Made by a program: the position numbers and the translations under genes. The notes under the pieces were generated by a model, which had not been told where the DNA came from, searched no databases, and worked only from the letters and a program-made list of their open reading frames with translations. DNA of 64,000 bases, taken from Psococerastis gibbosa. Lineage: Eukaryota; Arthropoda; Insecta; Psocodea; Psocidae. Every line of letters starts with the position of its first letter. The first letter of the stretch is position 1. Location of the stretch: positions 682,001 through 746,000 of the forward strand of contig OZ020488.1 of the NCBI GenBank assembly GCA_963971405.1. Direction: 5' to 3'. This document shows positions 44,355-55,605 of this stretch, one piece after another.

Positions 44355-46091
44355 GCAGGGTTTTATACCAGGGGCGGACACAGGCAAGCGGGGGTTTACT
44401 GGGGTCATGACCCCCAAAATTTTAAAAAGGCGGCAAAATGACCACTTAATTTAAAAAAAAATGAAATATGAAAATATGATAAATTATTATTATCCCTCGC
44501 AAAACTCTTCGTAGTTTCCTATCGTTTATTAGAGGCATACCTACGTAACGACACTGTGGCCGCAGTTGCAAATTTGTCATTTAGCCATATCTTATGCGTC
44601 ATCATTGGCCAATTACAGCAAGTGTCAGTGTCAAGGTACATAAGCATTAAGAAGCACCAAGTTCTGAAAAAAAAATTTAAATTAATCTTTTAGAGAAAAT
44701 ATTCAAAGAGAAAAATTACAAAAACTTGGCCCATCCTGATATCACAACATACATAGGCAGAAAAAAGGAACTTGGCCCATCTGGATATCACAACTTTGAT
44801 GGGCCAAAGGAACTTGGTATTTTTTACACGGAGTGTTTTGGGTTGGATATCATATATTTTTGTACAAATAACAAATAACTTGACAAGTATGCATGGACTG
44901 TTAAAAAAATTGTAAGACAGAGGAAGAATTTGCCATCTATTCACCAAACATGGCTGTGAAAAATGCTGGAACCGGAACAGCCATGATGGAAGATCGAGAA
45001 TAAATTTGAAAAGTGAAGATTCGAGAATTTTCGGGAAGAGTCTAGCTAGCACCAGAGTAACTATAAGACTGACAAGTTATTGATAGCCCATATGAAAGAA
45101 AGAACAATATACAACATGCGAATTGCGAACCACTATATATAGATATACCTACCTACCTACGTAGGAATTAAGCACATCTAGAAGCTAGCTTTCGTTAAGT
45201 GACTACGTTAAGTTACGAAATCTATTTTCTGAATAAAGTGGAAAAAATGGGAAATGGCAAGAATGAACCCAATCCCAAATTTCAGTTGTCCTGAACACGT
45301 GGATGGGATGAGCGTGCCATAAGTATGCTCGGCCGTAAGCTAAGTACGTAAAATTCATTACGTGATTGCTAAGTTATCATAAAACTTTTTTGGGTTTTTT
45401 GATTTATTCTGGGGGTTTGATGGTAAGAAGAGACTAATTCCTGAGTTTCACATCTCCAGCACATCTGGAAGTGGTCTATAATTTGTGTCAGTCAGTGAGT
45501 CCACGCGAAAAGCGTGGTTTTGGGGTATATGGATTTCAGCAACCAATCATGCTAGAGTGCTGAATTTTTAAATTGGAGTTTTGTGCTGTATTTAAAGCCT
45601 GAATGCAAAATTAGAGGTCAATCGGACAACTGGGTGAGCTACAGTGATGGTTGGAAAGTGGCTAAAATGCCGTAAACTCGCCGTGGAGATATACTTGATA
45701 GGCAGCTCATCGGGGGTGTATATGGAACTTGGTCGCGCGCTGCCGGCGCGTTGATAAATTGGAAAGTAACAGCTAGCAACAGGCCCCTGACAGGTGGAAA
45801 AAACAAAGCAACAGTAAAAGGCTGAGTGGCGTTGCTCTGAAAACGAATGAGCCTAAATAGAAAATGAGGGCTTTCATTCAAATTATAGTATTGCAAAGAT
45901 TATTATTAGAACCCTGAGATTGAGAACTTTAACCAGCATAGCCCAACACTTTATTGCACGTTTAAGGGCAGGCGCAACCGCGGGTTGCAGTTTTCTTGCA
46001 AATCATTGCAGATTAATCAGAGCCGATACGTTCACCGTCAACAGCTTCAAGACTGGTGCTTTGGTAGGGCTCCCGTTAACGTCTGACGTTT
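44355..46091. other. Unannotated intronic DNA
   Basis: Two 26-base units starting AACTTGGCCCATC and ending GATATCACAAC lie at 44728 and 44770, followed by an inverted TGGGCCAAAGGAACTT. A second MITE-like start, CAGGGGCGGACACAGGC (44380), has no clear right end. Confidence 0.4.
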
Positions 46092-46960
46092 TTGCTTTCC
46101 AATTTATATTTTATACGTAGTATAAGGAAAGCTTTGTGATGACTGATGCCCAAAATTTGCGATTCTGAGATTTCAACAGATTAACACGTTTGAGGTCCCA
46201 GGAACACAAAAAAGTGCTCTTTACGAAATGTCTGTCTGTCGCTCTGTCTGTCGCTCTGTCTGTCTGTTCATCGATTTCCGGGCAAACTACTCGGTCGATT
46301 TTGATGAAATTTAGCGTGAAGGTTCACAATAATCATACCACAGAAAAAAATAATTTATTTTGGGTGAACTCCATTTGGTAGGTTTTATTCTCAAAAAACT
46401 CCAAAAAAACGTCTAAAAAAAGTTATTTCTCAAAAACGGCTCCAATGATTTTTTTAAATTCATATAAATTTTAGTCGTTAATAATTTTAATAAAATGCGG
46501 GGGGTCGCTTGTCCCTTGATAGTTTTCTTCAGAGGGTAAAAAAATAAAAATTAATAAATTTTAATGAAAAATGAATAAAATATGATTTTTGTGTAGAACC
46601 TTTCTATTGATGATTTCTACCTTCAGGCATGTTTCAGGTGTTAAATTAAGTAAAGAAACAGGACAGGTTGCTTTCCCAAAAAAACTATTTGGTTTTGGAA
46701 AAAAAAAATTTCTGAAAAAATGATGGAAAATCCACGCTCAAATGCATGGCGTGCCCTGCCATTATTATTGTGTGATAATGTGTTGCGGTCTGACCTATCT
46801 AGAATTTACCCCACCTCCAGTGACGACAGCTGGACAACCGCTCCCCCCCCCCCATTTAACCATAGGAAAATTGTAGTATTTACCATGAAATTACTCATTT
46901 TATATCTACTAATTGATACATTGGAAAGCATGTTCGAGTAAACACGGACCGGTTCTTATC
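46092..46960 (+). mobile_element. Family A element, complete, plus
   Basis: From TTGCTTTCCAATTTATATTT to AACACGGACCGGTTC, with GTCTGTCTGTCGCTCTGTCT tract, CATCGATTTCCGGGCAAACT, GGCTCCAATGATTT, TCGCTTGTCCCTTGATAGTT, TTTCTATTGATGATTTCTAC, GCGTGCCCTGCCATTATTAT and CACCTCCAGTGACGACAG. Useful as the reference copy for the family. Confidence 0.87.
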
Positions 46961-47506
46961 TTATGTATCAAGAAGCCCACTATTTATTCTGCATGTGTCC
47001 GCTGGAGGAGACACCCGGGCCTCCTTTTAGGCCAGGATTTTTTCGGAGCCTGTGTTGACTGTGATCCTACCTAGCTTTAAAAAAATTGATAACTTAATTG
47101 TATGTAGTGGCAGTGTATTGTTCAGAAGTTATGGTCTTACTCGTATATGAGAGCCTAGACACATCAAAAGTCCGTTATACTAGTAGCTATTAGCTGCTGA
47201 TGTATTCAGTGGTGGACTTTGGTGTGGACTAAAATAATAATGGTACAATTACGACGATCTATGCTAGTTCATTTGGAAATAGGCACACTGCCACCACCCC
47301 AAATAAGGGGTACTGGGAAATAGTTTGAAAATTTAGGCGCGAAATAGTGGGAGTTTCCGCATTTGAACAGCAGTAAAGTTTATATTTGACAAAGCTTACC
47401 GAGGAGGCCCAGTTGTGCCCCGTGGAAGAAAAATGTTGAAAAAATCAGATTTTCCAAAAAAAAGTTTTATTTGAGTTAGACCTAAGGTAAGGCAATTAAA
47501 GATTTT
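46961..47506. other. Unannotated DNA
   Basis: GGAGGAGACACCCGGGCCTC at 47003 resembles the G/C core of local MITEs. Nothing else is supported. Confidence 0.35.
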
Positions 47507-47645
47507 AGGATTTTAGGGAGATTTAACGATACCTATTGAGACGGGGACAATTTTTTTATAACATTTCACTTCATGACCCCCTGAGGCTAAATCCACCCCC
47601 ACCCCCGAAATGATAAATACATAAACATAAATGTATGTATGGATG
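47507..47645 (+). repeat. Family B fragment
   Basis: TAGGGAGATTTAACG, ACTTCATGACCCCCTGAGGC, ACCCCCGAAATGATAAATAC and a CATAAATGTATGTATGGATG stretch, as in 53740-53900. Confidence 0.7.
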
Positions 47646-47867
47646 TACGATACTTAGACATGTACGAGCGAGCCATAACGTTATCCGGTAGCGGTGTGTA
47701 TTTTCTTATGGGCGATGAACCATCACTCTGATTTGCATAACGTTAGGCGGTAATTCCGTGACCGTACAACGTCGCTATAGGGATCCCATATTGGACAGTT
47801 CATAGCCATATGCAGCTGCGACTTCGTTCGATGAATGGACATTGAGTTTTAGACTGGTGTTTGGGAA

Positions 47868-47995
47868 AACTAAAAGAGCCGGTCCGAGTTTACTCGAACA
47901 TGCTTTCCTATTTGATCAATTAGTAGATAGATAATATGAGTAATTTCATGCTAAATAATTTTCCTATAGTTAAATTTCGGATCCCTCGATGTCCC
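47868..47995 (-). mobile_element. Family A outer-end fragment
   Basis: AGAGCCGGTCCGAGTTTACT, ACATGCTTTCCTATTTGATC and TAGTTAAATTTCGGATCCCT; the rest of the element is missing. A CCGTAGCCAG-type MITE start with a G-run follows at 48000. Confidence 0.75.
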
Positions 47996-48268
47996 CATGA
48001 CCGTAGCCAGATTGGGGGGGGGGTTCATCTGACATCCCTGAATGTGAGGTAACTTCATAATATTTTAAAATCCTTAAAACTAGCTCCATTGTATATAGTG
48101 TACGCTGCAAACATTGGGGGGGGGGGGGATGGGCCCGGATCAGTTCAGGATCTTGGATTTTTATTACTGGGGCGCCAATAAGGTGCATAAATGAAATGGC
48201 CTTTCTCTGTCAAGTAGTGGTAAAGAATTGGGGCCGCACTACTGGCAGGGGGGGGGGGGGCTAGAGTC

Positions 48269-48646
48269 AATGGCGTAGCCGGAATTTTTTTTTGGGGGGG
48301 TCTGGTTTTCATGCAACATCAATACATAAATTTTGCCCAATTACGATGGGCTTTCGAAGGGGGCAGTGTTTCATTTGGCACTTCCCCACCCCCGATTTTT
48401 TAAAATATTACAAAAATATAGAAAAGCCGTTCTCATATACTAATTAGGGGCATGATTTTAATTTCCCTTGCCCAGGCCGAAGGGGGGCCCGGCGGTTTCC
48501 CCCGGGGAAAGTTTCTTAAAATATAGGCCTGAAATGGTTTGCCGACAAAAAAATGATTTTGGAGACGATAACTTTATTAACATGGAAACAGGTGTCCATT
48601 TGGGGGGGTCCAGACCCAGCTGACCCTCCCCCCTTGGCTACGCCAC
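48269..48646. mobile_element. 378-bp MITE with TIR ATGGCGTAGCC
   Basis: AATGGCGTAGCC at 48269-48280 and, inverted, GGCTACGCCACT at 48637-48647. Long G-runs, then GGCCCGGCGGTTTCCCCCGG inside. The flanks CTAGAGTC and CTAGCTGG share only their first four bases. Confidence 0.6.
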
Positions 48647-48789
48647 TAGCTGGAGTCCCCCCTGAGGAAATATTTAATGAGGCAGGTGCGGAAAAAAAAG
48701 TTTTTCCTATCAGTATTTCAAATGTTTACTTGTAGCTGCAATTGTAGGTATCTCCCATCTTTACGGAGCATATCCTATCAACAACGAAT

Positions 48790-49430
48790 ATTTTTCTGTT
48801 CACGCATCAGACTTTCGAATTTAACAGGATAAATCACGCATGAATGCCCTATTTTAATATTTAATATTTCTTTACAGTGCTGGTGGATAAATAGGCTAAA
48901 GTACAAAATCTGCAAATGCTAAGTTATGCAACTGTGTTGTATATAGTCCAGATCCGGAAATTCGTGCCTTTCCCAATGGATTTGACTTGATAATTCACCC
49001 TTGACCCTAGATACCTAGTCCCAATGTACCTACATAAAGGCGAAGTTATCTTTTAAAAATCAAGATTTACGGTACCTATTATTTTTCGCCTATTTATTCA
49101 AATTCTCCCTCCCTGGGGGATATCCTCTAGCTCCCCTGCTTGCAGTTACATATACTTACATAATAATTATATTAATAACTTTCTTCTATAATCTAAAGTT
49201 TTTTTTCGGTGTCAAAAATTGATAACAATGATTATGTTCACGCAAGAGGCTTTCAAAATGAATTTGATAAACAACGCATGGATGCCCTATTTTATTATTT
49301 AATATTTTTGTAACATTGTTATTTGCTGGTGGATGAAATTAATTGGCTAAAATTATAAAAACTGCAAGTGTTTAGTTATGCAATCGTGTTGTATACAGTC
49401 CAGATGTGAAGATTCATGTTATTTCATTAT
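48790..49430 (+). repeat. Diverged direct duplication of about 200 bp
   Basis: GTTCACGCATCAGACTTTCG, CATGAATGCCCTATTTTAAT, GCTGGTGGAT, GCTAAGTTATGCAACTGTGT and TATATAGTCCAGATCCG (48798-48958) recur as GTTCACGCAAGAGGCTTTCA, CATGGATGCCCTATTTTATT, GCTGGTGGAT, TAGTTATGCAATCGTGTT and TATACAGTCCAGATGTG (49236-49408), about 435 bp apart. Function unknown. Confidence 0.75.
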
Positions 49431-50324
49431 CATAAATTAAAAAATTATATCCTCCATCATGCACAACTGCATGAGATCATCGACAGGTCACTTTATCAGG
49501 GAGAACGAGTTCTAATTGAAAATATTCAAGTCAATTTAATTGTTATGCAACTTGACAAGGGTAACCAATAAACTCAAAGAAATCCAGCAAATTTGGAGCA
49601 GCCTATAACTCAAAAAAGAAAACCGCTTTGGGTATTTCGTTGACCCTTGAAAACAATTTCATGACAACTTTTCACAAAATAAATTTCAGAAATGTGGTTT
49701 GAATATCGTAAGCCGCTAATAGATACCCCGTTAATGCCGCGTATATAGTCTACGATATAATATAATTATTAACAATATAATTCATTTTCCAAAAGCATCA
49801 TATACTTTATTTTACTTTTTAGTGATATTTGTAGCCTACCTACTTTTAAATTAAATATAGAATTTTTTACATTAATTTAATATTTATTATTATTATTTTA
49901 AATTGTAGCGCAAAAAATCAATAAAGTCATCATATTAAATTGCGGTGACCCCCCCCCCCCCACCCCACCCTGCCCCAAATAAAAATTCGGCTGAGCCCGT
50001 CCATACAGTCCAACCGACGGTTCACTGCGGTTTCAAGCCAATCAGATGGCCGTGATTTCGCGCCAATTCTATTGCATTGAACCGACGAAAACACGCCATT
50101 ATAGTAAACCTAATATATTAATTATCAATTAATTAAGTCGGTTTGCAAACTTTTTACTTAACTAGGAGGCTTCGTATGTCGCATACTTCCACCTTGAACC
50201 CAAAACAAAGCAATAATAGCGATTAATATTGAAGAAAACTGGAATTTAAAAATTACCGGATAACGTTATGGCAGGCTGGTGCTACGCGTGTCCGCCTAGC
50301 GTTATGGCCCGCCCGTATAGGTGT
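49431..50324. other. Unannotated intronic DNA
   Basis: A C-run lies near 49950. No supported feature. Confidence 0.35.
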
Positions 50325-50489
50325 ATGTAGGTATGTATATCGATTTAATAAGAAACACTGTAACTTGCGTAGATATCGTATAATCCGATTTTGTTTAAAC
50401 TTGGCAGACAAATTTATCATACAAATGTCTTGATCGATTTCGTTATCTAGGCTAGCTAGATCAACTTTTTTGTTTTGCCGATCAAAACC
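50325..50489 (+). repeat. Family B fragment
   Basis: CTGTAACTTGCGTAGATATC, CCGATTTTGTTTAAACTTGG and CATACAAATGTCTTGATCGA match 53930-54020. It ends where SINE 1 begins. Family B resumes after the SINE at about 52165. Confidence 0.7.
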
Positions 50490-50558
50490 TAAATAATAAA
50501 TAATGACTTTTTGTTTTATTACTAAGCCAACCTAGCGGAGTTAGGGCTATAAAGCCCT
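50490..50558 (-). mobile_element. SINE family 1, part 1 (split by the Penelope-like element)
   Basis: AATAATAAATAATGACTTTT, ACTAAGCCAACCTAGCGGAG and TTAGGGCTATAAAGCCCT. The sequence continues at 52009. Confidence 0.85.
50548..50558. repeat. Left target duplication of the Penelope-like element
   Basis: TATAAAGCCCT, exactly repeated at 52009-52019. The site is a SINE 1 sequence, so the empty site is known from the copies at 42894 and 62479. Confidence 0.9.
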
Positions 50559-50601
50559 TAAATAATTAGATTACTCGTGACATCGTGGTATTTCATTTTA
50601 A

Positions 50602-50714
50602 TAAACAAAAAATAACAAAAACTCAGAGTTTTAGAAAAACTTGTTATAACAACCCGAATTAGTAAAACCCAAGTAATCGTCTAAAAAACCCACTTATGTT
50701 AGTATAAAACCCTG
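50602..50714 (+). repeat. Left pseudo-LTR
   Basis: Inverted relative to 51878-52008, with several substitutions and a gap of about 14 bases. Confidence 0.85.
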
Positions 50715-51682
50715 TCCGCTATCTCAATAAAAATCCCCTAGTTAAATGTATATCTGTCTGGACAAGGTATGTAGATGATATCTTCTGCATTTGAACAGGA
50801 AGTAACAGACAACTAGACAATTCCTTAAGTTTTATCAACACCATTCACCCAAAAATCGAATTTACCATGGAAGTAGAAGAAAACAACTCCCTGAACTTCT
50901 TAGATCTCACCATTACTAAAAATAATAGTACCCTACACTTCAAGATATTTCGTAAAGAAATCCATAGCAATAATATAATCCCGGTTCATTCTTCTCACCC
51001 ATTCCAGCACAAATACGCAGCCTTCCATAGTGTGATTTTTCGACTCCTTAACATCCCTATGAATGAAACCAACTATAATAATGAATTAAATATAATAAAA
51101 CAAATTGCCCAAAATAACAATTTCCATCTCAATCTCATAGACAGAATCCTACGACAACACAAAATCAAACACAACCTCAAATTAATTTACCCCCCAGAGA
51201 GCATAAACCCGGAAACCAATAAATCATATTTCAGGATACAATACATAGAATTCACAGAAAAAATAAGTAACATCATTTCTTCTACAACAGACAAAACACC
51301 AGCCCCGTACAACCGCAACAATTTAGCTAATAAACTCATGAACTGCAAAACCAAACCAGAAAAGGAAAAAGGCAATGGAGTTTATCGTCTAAATTGTAAC
51401 GACTGTAACGCAATTTACATAGACCAAACAGGCAGAAGCTTTAAAACTAGGGTCAAAGAACATATAACAGGTATAGGAGACACCAACACCACATTCGCGA
51501 AACACCTTAACTCGGAAAATCACACATTCGATCCTCACAATTGGACAGCCCTACACAAAATAAAGAAAAGTTACACTTCAAATTTTTTTGAAAATGTTGG
51601 AATCAAAAGAGCTTTACACAATAGGGAAAAATTAACAAACGACATAACATTCACACAATCATCCCCTCTAATAGATCTATAG
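50708..51682 (+). pseudogene. Penelope-like RT C-terminus plus GIY-YIG endonuclease
   Basis: Downstream of an in-frame stop at 50705-50707 the frame reads SVWTRYVDDIFCI, where YVDD (50768-50779) is the RT catalytic box. A TGA follows at 50792-50794, most likely a changed Trp codon. The frame is then open to TAG at 51680-51682: NSLNFLDLTI, a linker, then GVYRLNCNDCNAIYIDQTGR (about 51379-51438) and SFKTRVKEH, the GIY-YIG nuclease with GVY/IYI pair and the QTGR..K.R..EH residues. The upstream fingers and most of the palm are absent, so it cannot copy itself. The endonuclease half looks intact. Penelope-like elements use this nuclease for insertion. Confidence 0.9.
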
Positions 51683-51877
51683 CTATAGCTAGTAGGTTAG
51701 GAATAGGTAACCAGCCACGCCCGCTCCCTCCGCCCCCAGTCTAATGTAAACCAGGGTTTCCTACCCCTAGTCACATTTGCACCTTCTCCTCGAGTTGAGC
51801 AAGTCTCAAATCGCAGATAAGGTGTAACTGTGGTAATGGGTTTCCCTCTGTAGATGGCAGTTCTTGCCGGAAGCGCT

Positions 51878-52008
51878 CAGGGTTTTATACTTACACAAGT
51901 GGGTTTCTTAGACAAAGTTAATTTCTTAACGATTATTTGGGTCTTACTAATTCGGGTTGTTATAACTAGTTTCTCTAAACCTCTAATTTTTTGTTATTTT
52001 TTGTTTAG
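51878..52008 (-). repeat. Right pseudo-LTR (inverted)
   Basis: GGTTTTATACTTACACAAGT to TTGTTATTTTTTGTTTA, complement of the left repeat. Confidence 0.85.
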
Positions 52009-52143
52009 TATAAAGCCCTCTCTTACACTCAACTAGAAAGGCCCGGGACCGCCTGCTTTAAATGCCCTCCGAAGCATAGCCAGAAAACAATCTTTCGGGT
52101 GAAAGCCAGAGTCCGTACCACTACTCTACATGTCCTGACTAAA
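52009..52143 (-). mobile_element. SINE family 1, part 2
   Basis: TATAAAGCCCTCTCTTACAC, GGCCCGGGACCGCCTGC, CCTCCGAAGCATAGCCAGAA, TCTTTCGGGTGAAAGCCAGA and CCACTACTCTACATGTCC, the complement of 62479-62640. Confidence 0.88.
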
Positions 52144-52164
52144 AATAAATTGGAAAGCAAAAAG

Positions 52165-52375
52165 TCAGATCTCAGTTAATATTGGTCGCAGAGGAATGGA
52201 ATAAAATGTGGTTGCTGAAAGCCCGTATTATTACCTTCGGGTGATCTTTCAATTAACAAAAAGGCGTCCAGTCAAAGTGATAATAATGTGATACTTAAGC
52301 AAAAATTCATAGTCGTCTACATTGTGGTTCGACATTTGGAACACACGGCCATAGGACGAGAATGGAGCAAGTCAA
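52165..52375 (+). repeat. Family B fragment
   Basis: GATCTCAGTTAATATTGGTC, GAAAGCCCGTATTATTA, GGCGTCCAGTCAAAGTGATA, TTCATAGTCGTC and GACATTTGGAACACACG. Confidence 0.75.
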
Positions 52376-53739
52376 TTCAAAGCGTAATATTTTAATATCG
52401 ATTTAGATTTTTTTTAAAATTTTAAATTACAAACATAGCGCTGATGCGAAATGTGATCCGTAATATGATATAGCGGTGTCTGCGCTTGCATAAAATCTGC
52501 CAGCACCTGATTGACGATTGGCCAGACCTGAAAAGGATTGACAGACTGTCAGGTATCGTCAGAATTTCCAACTTTGCAATAGCAAAAGTTCTAATCAAAT
52601 GAGAAAGTCTTGAATGTCTGTCAGTTAAGCATTCTGTAATTTAGGTATAACCATAAACAAAAGCTATTAATCGAATTTTTTATTATATATTTATAGGTGT
52701 TAATATATAACCTTCCCCCCCCCCCCCCACGTGTCTGAGCCTCAAGTTTCGGGATCAATTGGCTCAAACGTGCCCGTTTTTTCCAAATATGAATCCCAAA
52801 CCTTGAGGCTCATGCTCATATATTATTAATATGTCGTACAATGACCGATACCCTCAGGGGGTTTTGACTTTTAATGCACAATTTTGCGAAGTTGATCCGA
52901 TGATTACCCTAAAAGTCAAGTTCACAAACATTTGCATCCCATGGTTGCAGTGGTATGTTCAATTCGAAATTAGAAGTAAATAAATAAACAACAAATACAA
53001 TCGAAATGTCCCTTGCTTGTACATTTTATTTCGAATTTAACATTGAAACTGAGTTTCTCACTTTGCCTTGGGATATAAAACATAGAGATTGAATAAATTG
53101 CTGACACATGACTGACTTGGGCTGACTCACTCGTTATGACGGCCTGAAACTTGAGAAATGCTGAAAAAAATTTATATTTTAATTATGTGAAGAGTCTGAA
53201 TAACATTTATAAAATATTTATTGACTGGACGGAGGATGAGCTGGTGGTTTTGGGCGATGACTTGCCCGTCCGCAGTCCATTTGTCATTGGAGGGCATTCA
53301 GGTTTAGGTATGAGGCCGGGGGTGGGACACCAGCCAGCCGGAACACTATTTGCAAGTCATTTTTAGAGGGGGCGCATACCTTGCTACTTACTAGATTTCA
53401 TAAAACTTTACCACCAAATCGAAGCTTACCAAAGTTATATCTTATATATTTCATGAAGACACTGATTTAAAAATAATTAGGTACCTAATGCCTGTGAAAA
53501 GATCGCCAAACCCTCGTTCTATAAACTATAAATGGGGTGAAGAAGAAATTCAAAAATTTCTGAATATACCGGTACCCAAAAAGTGGCATGTTTCCGCCGA
53601 TAAAATAATTGATGAGAAATCCCACTGTATAGGTTTCTCGCCCTACACACAGTCACACATAATCATTTTCCACGGTAGGTACCTGGCAGCCTCCACTAGA
53701 ATGCACTGGGGACATTCCCGTATATCTTTAAATTCATTT
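52376..53739. other. Unannotated intronic DNA
   Basis: A C-run occurs near 52713 and inverted CCTTGAGGCTCA/TGAGCCTCAAG near 52735-52812. Short open frames at 53151-53366 and 53488-53745 have no recognised domain. Confidence 0.4.
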
Positions 53740-54300
53740 TTTTAGGAGATTGATCTACCTATTGAGATGGCGACCACTGTTCGACTTGAGGAAAATTTAT
53801 TCACAACTTTTCATTTCATGACCCCCTGAGCCTAACACCACCCTCCGTTCAAAATGTTACATATATACATATAGATATACGAATGTATGTGTTTATATAC
53901 ATATGTACATAAATACAGATGTTAGGAAACACTCCAACTTCCGTAAAATATATTTTCCGATTTTCATGAAACTTGGCACAAAAATTGATCATACAAATGT
54001 CTTGATCGAGTTCGTTAACCAGCTAGATCCACTATTTAGTTACAAGATGGCGGCCGATTGAAACCTTAAATAATTCATATCTCAGTTAATATGGTCGCAG
54101 AGGAATGAATTAAAATTTGACTGAAAGCCCGTATTATTATCTACGATATTGGTTAGACACACTTTTTACGACAAATCAACGATTTCAATACGACGTCCAG
54201 TCAAAGTAAAAATAATTTAAAAAGTAAAAGTTCATAGTCGTCATTGTTTGGAACACAAGTGTTTAGTGTGTTGATGTTGTGGTCGGGAAAATAATGAAGT
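53740..54300 (+). repeat. Family B element, nearly complete
   Basis: TAGGAGATTGATCTACCTA, GAGATGGCGACCACTGTTCG, TCATGACCCCCTGAGCCTAA, CCCTCCGTTCAAAATGTTAC, an (ATACATAT)n stretch, GATTTTCATGAAACTTGGCA, GTTCGTTAACCAGCTAGATC, AAGATGGCGGCCGATTG, GAAAGCCCGTATTATTATCT, ACGACGTCCAGTCAAAGTAA and TGTTGATGTTGTGGTCGGGA. It is the uninterrupted reference for the array at 1715-3500. Confidence 0.83.
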
Positions 54301-54479
54301 ATATTTTATTGACGTGACAACGTCTAATAAATCGATGAGCGCTGACTGGAATACTAGGTGCATGTACGAAAAGTGTGACGTCACGCGTGATGTTCTTAGG
54401 TGATGTTGGTGGGTGATGTTCATTCGTAACGCGGGTCTGTAACCCGGGTTTAAAGCAGATGTAGAAGGCTACAATTTTA

Positions 54480-55605
54480 TTCAGTTTCAGACCAGCCCCC
54501 ATATCTTGGTTATTATGAGGAATTTTGAAAAGCGGTAAGAAGTACGATAACAATGTCAAGGTCGAACGAACTTATGGTGGAATCAAATGTTTTTTCGAGG
54601 AGTCCAACAGGGGAGTTTCAGGGGGTCACAGAGGGTATCTCGGAATTTTCAAATGCAAAGGAATGTCGTGTTTGTATTCCACCCGGACACCCCCTACAAA
54701 TCTTTGAAATGCGGTAAAAAAATTCGATAACTAAGTAGGGGTCGAACTACCTTATGGTTGAATCAGATGTTTTTTGGGGGGTCCGTGGAGGTCATACGTG
54801 GTTTCTCGGAATTTTCAAATGTAAAAGTATGCCGCGTTACACATCAAATAAAACCATTTTAAAAGAGCTTTCATTTGATGTAACAATTACAAAATTGTTG
54901 GTGTTCCAGACTACCCGGACACCCCCTAAAAATCCGTTATTTTTAGGAATTTTGAAATGCTGTAAAAAGTTCGATAACAAAGTAGGGTTCGAACTACCTT
55001 ATGGTGGAAACAAATGCTTTTTTGGGGGTTCAAAAAAACATTTGATTCCACCAATATGTAGTTCGACCCCTACTTTGTTATCGGACTTTTTACCTTTTTT
55101 TCAAAAATTCCTCACAGTAACCATGATCAAGTGGTCTGGAACTGAATAAAATTGAAGTTTGAGCTGATCGTATCGAATGCAGGCTAGCTGAAGGTGTTTG
55201 GCGAAAATAAGTTAACTGTATTCAAACATGTTTTATGTAAAGCACATAAAGTAAGAATCTATTCTAAAAGAACAGTATTGAAATAATAAATTTTTTTTCT
55301 TGTTAGAATTAATTGAGCCTGAAACTTTCAAGCTAGGTACATAATTGCTACATAAAATGAAAGCCCTTCAAATGGGCTTTCATTTGATGTGCAACACGAC
55401 ACACTTTTGTATTTGAAAATTCCGAGATACTACCTATGACCCCCCTGAAACCCCCATTTGGGCCCCCCGAGAAAACGTTTGAATCCACCATAAGGTAGTT
55501 CTACCCTTACTTAGTTATCGAGTTTTTTACCGCATTTCAAAATTCCTCATAATAACCGAGATATAGGGGGTGTCCGGGTGGTCTGGAACACCCTGTACAT
55601 CATGT
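54480..55605. mobile_element. Family E: three forward and two reverse copies of a 200-bp unit
   Basis: Units carry CCCATATCTTGGTTATTATG-like, GAGGAATTTTGAAA[AT]GCGGTAA, CGAACTACCTTATGGT[GT]GAATC, TTCAAATG and CACCCGGACACCCCCT blocks at 54495, 54700 and 54915 (plus) and at 55030 and 55390-55605 (minus). The right end reads GGTGTCCGGGTGGTCTGGAA CACCCTGTAC, an ACAGGGTG-type terminus. TCATTTGATGT occurs on both sides of the reversal. Confidence 0.75.

Larger units (their letters stand above)
50559..52008 (+). mobile_element. 5'-truncated Penelope-like element with inverted pseudo-LTRs
   Basis: The 1450-bp insert is bounded by an exact 11-bp duplication. About 110-130 bp at 50602-50714 (TAAACAAAAAATAACAAAAA, CTTGTTATAACAACCCGAAT, ATGTTAGTATAAAACCCTG) reappears inverted at 51878-52008. 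The left side has 43 extra bases before the repeat (50559-50601). A partial reverse transcriptase and a GIY-YIG endonuclease lie between. Inverted pseudo-LTRs and a short left extension are known features of Penelope elements. Confidence 0.9.

Noticed and set aside
53151-53745. Two open frames of 71 and 85 codons
   Set aside because: No recognised domain; length is within chance for this composition.
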